A DNA stretch of 5,170 bases from Desulfobacterales bacterium (GCA_029940115.1 JAOZRQ010000504.1:1-5170); one strand, 5' to 3'; shown: positions 1 through 4,637, counted from the first letter of the stretch. Notes: generated by a model not told the origin, from the sequence alone. Translations and numbers: made by a program.

Positions 1-73
1 CGTGAGAAGTGAGGCGTGAGAAGTGAGGCGTGAGAAGTGAGGCGTGAGAAGTGAGGCGTGAGGTGTGAGAAGG
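1..73. repeat. 14-bp tandem repeat tract, GTGAGAAGTGAGG type
   Basis: Four perfect head-to-tail copies of the unit CGTGAGAAGTGAGG occupy 1-56, followed by a degenerate partial copy to about 73. The array starts at the window edge, so its true length is unknown. The + strand is almost free of C, which gives strong purine and strand bias. Related but degenerate sequence (AAGTGGGAAGTGAGGTGTG) resumes at about 182 and continues up to the start of the next gene, so one longer tract may once have spanned 1-230. No coding function is evident. Confidence 0.95.
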
Positions 74-82
74 ATGTGTGAT

Positions 83-179
83 AGCCTTGTACAAAAAGAT
101 TGTCCAAGGTCGATTTTCCGAACCCTTTGTTGTCAGGAATTCATGATTTCAATTTTGGACAAACATCATGTTGAAGGCT
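83..179. repeat. 97-bp MITE-like inverted-repeat element
   Basis: Two 25-bp arms, 83-107 and 155-179, are reverse complements at 19 of 25 positions. The outer 6 bp (AGCCTT / AAGGCT) and inner 8 bp (TTGTCCAA / TTGGACAA) are perfect, and the 11 bp between them is equal in length on both sides. The 47-bp centre is AT-rich and non-coding. The element lies inside the purine-rich repeat tract, with similar GTGAGAAG-type sequence on both flanks. This suggests a small inserted element or a structured transcript. No clear target-site duplication is visible. Confidence 0.5.
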
Positions 180-181
180 CA

Positions 182-228
182 AGAAGTGGGAAGTGAGGTG
201 TGGGGGAGTGGGGGGTGAGGAGCGATAG
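182..228. repeat. Degenerate purine-rich tract before the GGDEF gene
   Basis: This stretch resembles the 14-bp repeats at the left edge but is degenerate and includes runs of five and six G. It ends in GAGGAG at 217-222, which serves as the ribosome binding site of the next gene. The G runs do not satisfy a strict four-run G-quadruplex pattern. Confidence 0.6.
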
Positions 229-1164
229 GTGAGAATGGTGAAATCTCCAAAACAGCGCATACTGATTGTTGATGATGCGCCTGAAAACATCAAGATACTG
301 GGGCAGGCCCTGAAGCCGGATCATACGATCAGTTTTGCCACCAACGGGGAACAGGCCCTGAGAATTGCGAGGTCAGAAAACCCGCCAGATCTGATTCTGC
401 TGGATATCATGATGCCCGGCTTGGACGGATACGAGGTGTGCAGACGGTTGAAGGCAGATAAGAAAACCCTTAACATTCCTGTCATCTTCATCACCGCCAT
501 GAGCGAAGAGGAGGATGAGACCCGGGGGCTTGAGATCGGCGCCGTGGATTATATCACCAAGCCGTTCAGCAAGGCGATTGTCAAGGCAAGGGTGCGGACT
601 CACTTGGAGCTGAAACGGCATCAGGACATGCTGGAGAATCTCTCCTCGCTCGACGGTCTCACGGGAATTCCGAACCGCCGACGATTCGATGAACTTTTCG
701 ATATCGAGTGGCGCCTCGGGATTCGGGAAGGCACCTCCTTGTCCCTGATCATGATTGACATTGATTATTTCAAGCGGTTCAATGACGAATATCTGCATGT
801 GGCCGGGGATGACTGTCTCAGAAAGGTGGCGAAAACCCTTGCCGACTCCGTGAGGAGGCCCGCTGATTTTGTGGCAAGATATGGCGGGGAGGAGTTCGTT
901 GCAGTCCTTCCCCGGACCGGCAGAGAAGGGGCTGGTGTCGTGGGGGAGACCATGCGGAATGGTATCCTTTTCCTCCGTATCCCGCATGCCCGCTCCCCTG
1001 TTCTGAATGATGTCACCATCAGTGTCGGAGTGTCCACCATCCATCCATCCATGGAGCGGTCACCTGATGTTCTGATAAAAGGCGCGGACAACGCCCTCTA
1101 TGAAGCAAAGAGGGGAGGACGGAATCAGATGAGAAGCGTTGATTTGGATATTCAGGGTCGGTAG
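229..1164 (+). CDS. Receiver-GGDEF response regulator (probable diguanylate cyclase, PleD-like)
   Basis: This 311-residue cytoplasmic protein probably condenses two GTP into cyclic di-GMP when its receiver domain is phosphorylated by an unknown histidine kinase. Residues 10-125 are a response-regulator receiver: acidic pair D15/D16, phospho-acceptor D59 in LLDIMMPG, T89, and K111 in TKPF. A short linker leads to a GGDEF domain at about 138-303, with DGLTGIPNRR at 142-151, metal-binding D177 in DIDYFK, and the active-site signature GGEEF at 219-223. RPAD at 210-213 lies exactly where the inhibitory c-di-GMP I-site (RxxD) belongs, so product inhibition is likely. One mild oddity is YLH (188-190) where YGH is usual. 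The GTG at 229 is preferred because GAGGAG lies 6 nt upstream; ATG at 235 is the alternative. No kinase gene is adjacent, so the partner is unknown. Confidence 0.93.
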   Translation: MRMVKSPKQRILIVDDAPENIKILGQALKPDHTISFATNGEQALRIARSENPPDLILLDIMMPGLDGYEVCRRLKADKKTLNIPVIFITAMSEEEDETRGLEIGAVDYITKPFSKAIVKARVRTHLELKRHQDMLENLSSLDGLTGIPNRRRFDELFDIEWRLGIREGTSLSLIMIDIDYFKRFNDEYLHVAGDDCLRKVAKTLADSVRRPADFVARYGGEEFVAVLPRTGREGAGVVGETMRNGILFLRIPHARSPVLNDVTISVGVSTIHPSMERSPDVLIKGADNALYEAKRGGRNQMRSVDLDIQGR

Positions 1165-1239
1165 ATTCTGGGCTCTGGGTCATAGGCTCTGGGACCCGAC
1201 GCCCCAGAACCAAAGCTCCAGAACCGAGTGCCCAGAATC
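1164..1239. repeat. Nested CTGGG/CCCAG inverted repeat after the GGDEF gene
   Basis: GATTCTGGGC (1164-1173) and GCCCAGAATC (1230-1239) are a perfect 10-bp inverted repeat. Inside it, TCTGGG (1188-1193) and CCCAGA (1203-1208) form a second hairpin. The interval consists of repeated TTCTGGGCTCTGGG-like words and their complements, and it begins at the last base of the GGDEF stop codon. It could fold in RNA and stabilise or end the transcript, but no U-run follows, so it is not a canonical Rho-independent terminator. Related words recur at 3301-3316 and 4517-4537. Confidence 0.7.
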
Positions 1240-1271
1240 CAGAACCAATAATCAAAAAACTTGATGATAAA

Positions 1272-1335
1272 GAGAAACCCCGGCTTTTTCTTGCAACTGG
1301 GGAGTCTGTCCGTTCGGGAAAAAGCCGGGTTTCTC
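1272..1335. repeat. Long palindromic element, GAGAAACCC-GGCTTTTTC arms
   Basis: The left arm at 1272-1290 (GAGAAACCCCGGCTTTTTC) and right arm at 1318-1335 are reverse complements over 18 bp, except for one extra C in the left arm. The loop is 27 nt. The non-coding setting and near-perfect arms suggest a REP- or MITE-like dispersed palindrome or a strong RNA hairpin. A further dyad follows directly: TCACCCA (1334-1340) with TGGGTGA (1369-1375), enclosing the small hairpin ACAAG-TT-CTTGT (1345-1356). Confidence 0.75.
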
Positions 1336-1352
1336 ACCCATCCAACAAGTTC

Positions 1353-1381
1353 TTGTCCTGTACACAGTTGGGTGATAATAA
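1353..1381 (+). promoter_or_regulatory. Possible sigma70-type promoter ahead of the ATPase-like fragment
   Basis: TTGTCC (1353-1358) is followed after 17 nt by TAATAA (1376-1381). An overlapping GATAAT (1374-1379) matches the -10 consensus at five of six positions but would leave a 15-nt spacer. The site is 20-25 nt before the ATG at 1401 and overlaps the TCACCCA/TGGGTGA dyad, a possible operator. The match is weak and rests only on position. Confidence 0.25.
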
Positions 1382-1400
1382 GCATAAAGGTTTCAGCCAG

Positions 1401-1469
1401 ATGATACTTACAGGATTGACTTTTGAAAACTATAAGGCGTTTCATAGGCGTGAGACGGTTGAAGGTTGA
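1401..1469 (+). pseudogene. Truncated N-terminus resembling an AAA/SMC-like ATPase
   Basis: An ATG at 1401, with AAAGG (1386-1390) at 10 nt spacing, opens a 22-codon frame. It contains LTFENYKAF followed by HRRETVE and then meets TGA at 1467-1469. This resembles the first strand of OLD/RecF/SMC-like ATPases, which typically begin with a hydrophobic strand, then ENFKAF and a basic stretch with ETV or a similar word, just before the Walker A loop (GPNxxGKS). Walker A and everything after it are missing, because the sequence passes directly into the IS4-type transposase remnant in another frame. The identification rests on about 16 residues, so it is a hypothesis. The fragment cannot be functional. 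Confidence 0.4.
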
Positions 1470-1980
1470 CGCACATGGCAAGAAACGCTTTGTCATTGCC
1501 CTCAAACACGCGGGTGAGGAGAATTGTCGATATTTGGTCGCCACCGATCTGAGCTGGCGCACAATTGACATCGCACAGGCTTACACGTTGAGATGGCTTG
1601 TGGAGGTCCTCTTTGAGGACTGGAAGCTCCATGAAGGCTGGGGAAGGGAGGCCAGGCAATTTGACGAGGAGGGGGCAGTCCGAGGACTGATCCTGAGCCT
1701 GTTGCTGGACCACGCCTTGCTCCTTCATCCCGAGCAGACGGCCCGCCTGGAGGACAAACTGCCGGCTCACACCGTCGGCAGCCTGCAAAGACTGGCTCAG
1801 ATGGACAGCCTGACGGAGTTTGTCAGCTCGATGCTGCAACATCAGAATCCTGGCGAAAGGTTGCATGAGGTGGCACAAATTGTCAAAGACCTTTTTCCAT
1901 TCAGAGAGTCAAAAAAGCATATGAGCGGGCGCAACCTGGGGAGATTGGAGGCAACACCGGCACTGAAATATAAGATGTAA
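1423..1980 (+). pseudogene. IS4-family transposase remnant, C-terminal part only
   Basis: A 185-codon frame encodes the C-terminal part of a DDE transposase. The IS4 signature Y-(2)-R-(3)-E-(6)-K is exact: Y54, R57, E61 and K68 in YTLRWLVEVLFEDWK, with E61 the third catalytic acid. The frame also has YLVATDLSW upstream and SKKHMSGRNLGR near the end, both typical of this family. The regions that should carry the two catalytic aspartates are absent. The frame is closed by TGA at 1417-1419, and its nominal TTG start at 1423 overlaps the ATPase-like frame, so real transposase sequence probably begins near 1450. IS4-type enzymes are normally about 400 residues or more. No left end is visible; the right end probably lies between 1980 and 2022. 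It cannot transpose by itself. Confidence 0.85.
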
Positions 1981-2002
1981 TCGATGCAATCCTTCAAAAA
2001 AA

Positions 2003-2022
2003 CTTGATAGTCGAGTATCAAG
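2003..2022 (-). terminator. Possible minus-strand Rho-independent terminator
   Basis: CTTGATA (2003-2009) and TATCAAG (2016-2022) form a perfect 7-bp stem around a 6-nt loop. Seven A residues (1996-2002) precede it, so on the minus strand the hairpin is followed directly by seven T. The stem is AT-rich and therefore weak. No minus-strand gene lies upstream of it, so it may be a terminal or protective feature of the adjacent IS remnant. Confidence 0.35.
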
Positions 2023-2297
2023 CGTCGTTTTGATGACACTCTCAACATTATGACAAATGGATCCGAGCAACTGGAATTCGGAAAGGGAAAATGGTTGGAG
2101 ATGGCCCAAGGAAAGAAAGTGTTCTCGCAGATTGTCAATTCCAATTGTTTCAGAGTTGTGAATTTGGAAGGCAACCCTTACAAGGTAGAGACAAAATCGA
2201 TCAGGTCGCAAAGAATCTGTTGCAGAAGGATATTGCCAAACAGCCAGATGATTTTCGGAAACTGAAGACTCTTGTTGAGGATCGGCTTAGTTCTTAA
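2011..2297 (+). pseudogene. Frameshifted C-terminal fragment of an unidentified protein
   Basis: The frame opens after TAG at 2008-2010 and reads well as protein through FDDTLNI, KGKWLEMAQGKKVFSQIV and NPYKVETK. Its quality then drops until TGA at 2263-2265. The -1 frame becomes convincing exactly there (IDQVAKNLLQ, then QPDDFRKLKTLVEDRLSS) and ends at TAA 2295-2297. One missing A in the run at 2193-2196 would join both halves into about 95 residues. No start codon has a good ribosome site; the ATG at 2050 is internal to the coding-like stretch. Having an ATPase-like N-terminus before the IS remnant and this C-terminus after it suggests two ends of one broken gene with the middle lost. This is inference: no ATPase motif survives here, and the family was not recognised. 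Confidence 0.5.
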
Positions 2298-2298
2298 G

Positions 2299-2370
2299 GA
2301 CAAAGACAAATGGTTCTACATCCCCCGTCCATGGGCTGATCAAGGAGATCGTGAGTTCAGGTGCGGATAA
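2299..2370 (+). other. Coding-like scrap before the nadK leader
   Basis: The frame that ends at TAA 2368-2370 reads KDKDKWFYIPRPWADQGDRE with plausible codon use and no obvious start. It may be a further decayed gene fragment, or a chance open stretch of about 34 codons (open from 2266). No family was recognised. Confidence 0.2.
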
Positions 2371-2382
2371 AAGGAGAGGAAC

Positions 2383-2472
2383 ATGAATCGTGAGGAGATC
2401 ATCGCCAAGATTCGTCATAATCTGGAAAATAGGAGCCGGATTTCATTTTGGAAAAGGTCGGTTTGGTCGTAA
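2383..2472 (+). pseudogene. Short ORF resembling a MNT-type nucleotidyltransferase start, overlapping nadK
   Basis: An ATG at 2383 has one of the strongest ribosome sites in the window (AGGAG at 2372-2376, 6 nt spacing). It opens a 29-codon frame that ends at TAA 2470-2472. The first residues, MNREEIIAKIRHNLEN, resemble the N-terminal helix of minimal nucleotidyltransferases of the MntA antitoxin type, which would continue to a GSxARGE motif. That motif is absent, and after about residue 17 the frame is only a shadow of nadK. It overlaps the nadK TTG start by 25 nt. It could therefore be a decayed antitoxin start or a leader ORF that couples translation to nadK. The family assignment rests on 16 residues. 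Confidence 0.4.
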
Positions 2473-3299
2473 AAATAGATACTGAGGCGAGAAAAAAAGC
2501 GGATGAATTTGAAAGCTGGCTTCGCTCAAAAGAGGTTGAGGTGGTCAGGAAAAAGAGCGTCCTGCCGAACCGCAAAATCTCAGAGGCTCACCCATCTGTT
2601 GCCCCGGCAGACCTGTCCTGCATCTTCGTGCTGGGAGGAGACGGGACCTTTCTGAGCGCGGTCCGCTGGATAGGGGATCAGGATATCCCGATTTTGGGCG
2701 TCAAGTTCGGGGAAGTCGGTTTTCTGGCAGGGACCACGGAAGACGGCCTCTTTTCTGCAGCGGAAGCCATTTTGGATCATCGGTTCATCACAGAGTCGAG
2801 AATGCGCCTTCTGGTCCGAGTCATTCGGGAGGGAGCGGAGTTTGCCCAAGAGACCGTGCTGAACGATGTGGTGATCAACAAGGGCGCGCTGGCCAGACTC
2901 GCCCATATGAACACAACCATCAATGACCATTATCTGACCACATACAAGGCCGACGGACTGATCATCTCCACCCCCACCGGCTCAACCGCATATTCGCTTG
3001 CCGCCGGAGGACCGATCATCCATCCCGCGGTGCCCGGCATCATCATGATGCCGATATGCCCCTTCACCCTGACCAACCGGCCGTTGATGGTTCCAGAGTC
3101 GGCCTGCATAAAGATTCAGCTGGCCGAAAAGTCCTCGGATATCATGCTGACCGTTGACGGCCAAGCAGGGCTTGCGATTGACGAGAGGGATACGATCATC
3201 GTCTGCAAGGCCCCCCATCCGGTTCGCATGATCACCATGCCGGATCAGCAGTATTATGATGTCCTGAAGGCAAAGTTGAGGTGGAGTGGGCGGGTGTAG
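2448..3299 (+). CDS. nadK: NAD kinase
   Basis: This 283-residue cytoplasmic enzyme phosphorylates NAD to NADP using ATP or polyphosphate; it is normally essential. GGDGT at 63-67 carries the catalytic aspartate D65. LND at 138-140 matches the NAD-binding N-E/D motif, TPTGSTAYSLAAGGPI spans about 175-190, and DGQ is at 237-239. The length is normal for bacterial NadK. A stop at 2430-2432 in the same frame and the family-typical opening EKVGLVVK make the TTG at 2448 the start. Its AGGAG (2431-2435) is 12 nt away, longer than ideal, so translation may depend on the overlapping upstream ORF. GVKFGEVGFLA at about 84-94 departs from the common GVNxGxLGFL, with K86 in place of Asn. No downstream partner gene is present. 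Confidence 0.95.
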   Translation: MEKVGLVVKIDTEARKKADEFESWLRSKEVEVVRKKSVLPNRKISEAHPSVAPADLSCIFVLGGDGTFLSAVRWIGDQDIPILGVKFGEVGFLAGTTEDGLFSAAEAILDHRFITESRMRLLVRVIREGAEFAQETVLNDVVINKGALARLAHMNTTINDHYLTTYKADGLIISTPTGSTAYSLAAGGPIIHPAVPGIIMMPICPFTLTNRPLMVPESACIKIQLAEKSSDIMLTVDGQAGLAIDERDTIIVCKAPHPVRMITMPDQQYYDVLKAKLRWSGRV

Positions 3300-3428
3300 G
3301 CTTCTGGGCTTCTGAGCTCTCGCCTCCCGATGTTCCTCCGGCAAGCGATCACGGAGATTCAGTCCGAGGATGCACATTTTTCCCGGCATACTCGGAGAGA
3401 TCATCCCCGCTCTTGGGGCTTCGAGTGG
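3300..3428. other. Spacer after nadK with a short repeat, no gene seen
   Basis: This non-coding stretch lies between the nadK stop and the end of a possible minus-strand small ORF. It begins with CTTCTGGGCTTCTGAG (3301-3316), related to the CTGGG-type repeats elsewhere in the window. A small dyad CCCC-GCTCTT-GGGG lies at 3405-3418 without a T-run. Longer open frames crossing it showed no recognisable protein features. Confidence 0.5.
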
Positions 3429-3623
3429 TCACCAGCCGAAACGCCCTCCGATGCGTCCCATGTTTCCCTTGCTGTGGAGCCATTCCTCAACTTCGTCTAA
3501 GAAAGGGGACATACAAAGATCCGCTTGGTGTGTAGCATGAGGCGCCACGATTTGGGATTGTCCAGATGCAGAGAGGCGGACAAAGACAACATCCCCACCC
3601 ACAATTTTCTGATTATAACGGAT
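3429..3623 (-). other. Possible small minus-strand ORF, unrecognised
   Basis: A minus-strand frame is open for 64 codons, from just after a TAA at 3626-3624 down to TGA at 3431-3429. It contains VGGDVVFVRL, then SPFLDEVEEWLHSKGNMG, and ends RIGGRFGW. Candidate starts are a GTG at 3602 (57 codons, almost at the expected transcript start of the promoter at 3640-3612) and an ATG at 3512 (27 codons, weak GGA upstream). The second half has protein-like composition. It could be a genuine small protein or the C-terminus of a lost gene. No family was recognised, and chance is not excluded. Confidence 0.22.
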
Positions 3624-3640
3624 TTAGGGGAGCCCGTAAA
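3612..3640 (-). promoter_or_regulatory. Sigma70-like promoter candidate on the minus strand
   Basis: On the minus strand TTTACG (3640-3635; four of six matches to TTGACA) is followed after exactly 17 nt by a perfect TATAAT (3617-3612). It abuts the hexamer array and points towards the small minus-strand frame. This is the best -35/-10 pair noticed in the window, but it is sequence resemblance only. Confidence 0.35.
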
Positions 3641-3740
3641 CTTGAACCTGAACTTGAACCTGAACTTGTGCTTGAACTTGCCCGCAAATGAATATGTTCA
3701 CGTTCGGGTTCACGTTCAAGTTCACGTTCAAGTTCACGTT
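3639..3740. repeat. Opposed hexamer arrays forming a large imperfect hairpin
   Basis: The left array (3639-3680) is built of 12-bp units AACTTGAACCTG: two exact copies, one variant and a half copy. The right array (3697-3740) is built of TTCACGTTCAAG: one variant, two exact copies and a partial copy. Each is close to the reverse complement of the other, with a mismatch about every sixth base, around a 16-nt centre. It lies 17 bp beyond the stop of the minus-strand Tim44-like gene, between it and the convergent nadK. It may act as a transcript-ending or transcript-stabilising structure, although no T-run is present. Plus-strand frames through it give only low-complexity NLNLNL or HVQVHV peptides. 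Confidence 0.9.
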
Positions 3741-3756
3741 ATGCCAAGGTTGGTTG

Positions 3757-4503
3757 TCAGGTCTCGCTTGCATTTGCCTTAATGTCGTCAATCAAAGTCT
3801 CCTCTATGGGAGGAAGGTACTTTCTCAATTCGGCATAATCCAATGTCAGATAATCCTCTTCAACATTGGAGACCAGCCATCTGCCGTTTTCGAGAACAAA
3901 GCTCCATACGCTCTCCACATCTTTCCTTTTTCTGGAGCCTTCGACGATCCGCCCTGTCTTTCTCTCTTTCAGGTAATCCCTCATGCGTGCGGTGACAGAG
4001 ACAATCAGTTCGGAGCCTTCATGGGGGATGCCGTCCCTGTTTTTGTGAATGAACAGGATCGGGAAAATCGCCGATACGTCATGGACTTTGCAGATGTTGG
4101 CCAGCCCCTCCCGCCTCCACCTGTCAAGAAAGCGAATCTGCTGATTTTGCCCGTACCATCGGGTCATCCAACTGGCACCTTGGGAAAGTTCCCCTCTTCT
4201 CCATAAGCCGTGGACATGGTGAAAACAATCCAGAATCCGTTTCTTGATCTTCAACCACTCGAATTTCGGATCCATGCCCGCCATAAAGGCCAGATCCTTG
4301 TATGCTCTCCGCTTTGCACGATATTCCTTTATCATGGCATAGAGGATCAGAGGCACAAAGATCATGCCAAGGGTCCCGATGGCAATCCTGCCCCACAGGG
4401 TTCCTGTGACGGCTGTCACGATCTTCCCGCCCGGGCCCGCGAACAGATAAGCCGGCGTAAAAAAGATCAGGGGGATGGCAAGGGTCACTATTTTTGTTTT
4501 CAC
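3757..4503 (-). CDS. Membrane-anchored Tim44-like domain protein
   Basis: This 248-residue protein has an N-terminal hydrophobic segment (about residues 5-22, ending YLFAG), either a signal peptide or a first membrane segment. A second hydrophobic segment spans about 38-57 and is followed by a basic stretch, EYRAKRRAYK. The soluble part, about 78-217, resembles Tim44-like/MBA1-fold domains: a helical start with WxxxEL-type spacing (GLWRRGELSQ), a long DRWRREGL helix, then strands ending in WSFVLENGRWLVSNV. The bacterial role of this family is poorly defined; membrane-associated binding of proteins or lipids is inferred. The frame is open up to GTG 4641, but that extension translates a repeat. 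The GTG at 4503, with AAAGGAA (about 4518-4512) upstream and directly before KTKIVTLAIPL, is the likely start. An MCP gene lies 134 bp upstream on the same strand. Confidence 0.75.
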   Translation of the reverse strand: MKTKIVTLAIPLIFFTPAYLFAGPGGKIVTAVTGTLWGRIAIGTLGMIFVPLILYAMIKEYRAKRRAYKDLAFMAGMDPKFEWLKIKKRILDCFHHVHGLWRRGELSQGASWMTRWYGQNQQIRFLDRWRREGLANICKVHDVSAIFPILFIHKNRDGIPHEGSELIVSVTARMRDYLKERKTGRIVEGSRKRKDVESVWSFVLENGRWLVSNVEEDYLTLDYAELRKYLPPIEETLIDDIKANASET

Positions 4504-4516
4504 AATCTTTGTTCCT

Positions 4517-4537
4517 TTCTGGGTTCTCGGTTCTGAG
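4517..4537. repeat. CTGGG-type repeat at the Tim44-like ribosome site
   Basis: TTCTGGGTTCTCGGTTCTGAG on the + strand is related to the repeats at 1164-1239 and 3301-3316. Its complement shares CAGAACCGAG and CCCAGAA with 1219-1238. It overlaps the upstream part of the Tim44-like ribosome binding site, so a dispersed repeat seems to lie against the translation start. Confidence 0.5.
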
Positions 4538-4594
4538 ATGCCGGATGGCCGCATCTTGATTTTATGATGGTTCTCAAAATTGGGCGATGTGACA

Positions 4595-4608
4595 CCGCCT
4601 GAAGGCGG
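4595..4608. repeat. CCGCCTGAAGGCGG palindrome between the MCP and Tim44-like genes
   Basis: A perfect 6-bp stem surrounds a 2-nt centre (effectively a 5-bp stem with a tetraloop). On the minus strand it reads within GTAGTTCCGCCTTCAGGCGG. It lies about 30 nt beyond the MCP stop codon. There is no T-run, so it is better regarded as a dispersed palindrome than a terminator. Its translation as VVPPSGGV in the Tim44-like frame is an artefact. Confidence 0.6.
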
Positions 4609-4637
4609 AACTACAAACTGGGAATCCGTACCATTTA

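Noticed and set aside
1..73. CRISPR array
   Set aside because: The 14-bp units are directly adjacent without spacers and there are no cas genes.
130..158. Promoter with TTGTCA before the GGDEF gene
   Set aside because: The hexamer 17 nt downstream is TTTTGG, far from TATAAT, and other spacings gave nothing better.
198..220. G-quadruplex from the runs of five and six G before the GGDEF gene
   Set aside because: Four separated runs of at least three G are not available, so only a weak two-tetrad structure would be possible.
373..1044. Long minus-strand frame opposite the receiver-GGDEF gene
   Set aside because: It is a shadow of a gene whose motifs are unambiguous on the + strand.
3498..3515. 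Remnant of a REP-associated (RAYT) transposon end at AAGGGGACATAC
   Set aside because: The resemblance is limited to a few bases, and there is no Y1 transposase or paired hairpin nearby.
3525..3782. Plus-strand frames through the hexamer arrays giving NLNLNL and HVQVHV peptides
   Set aside because: These are low-complexity translations of tandem repeats with no ribosome site or protein-like flanks.
3688..4206. 172-codon plus-strand frame opposite the Tim44-like gene
   Set aside because: It is antisense to a convincing membrane protein, and its own sequence shows no domain and begins in a repeat.
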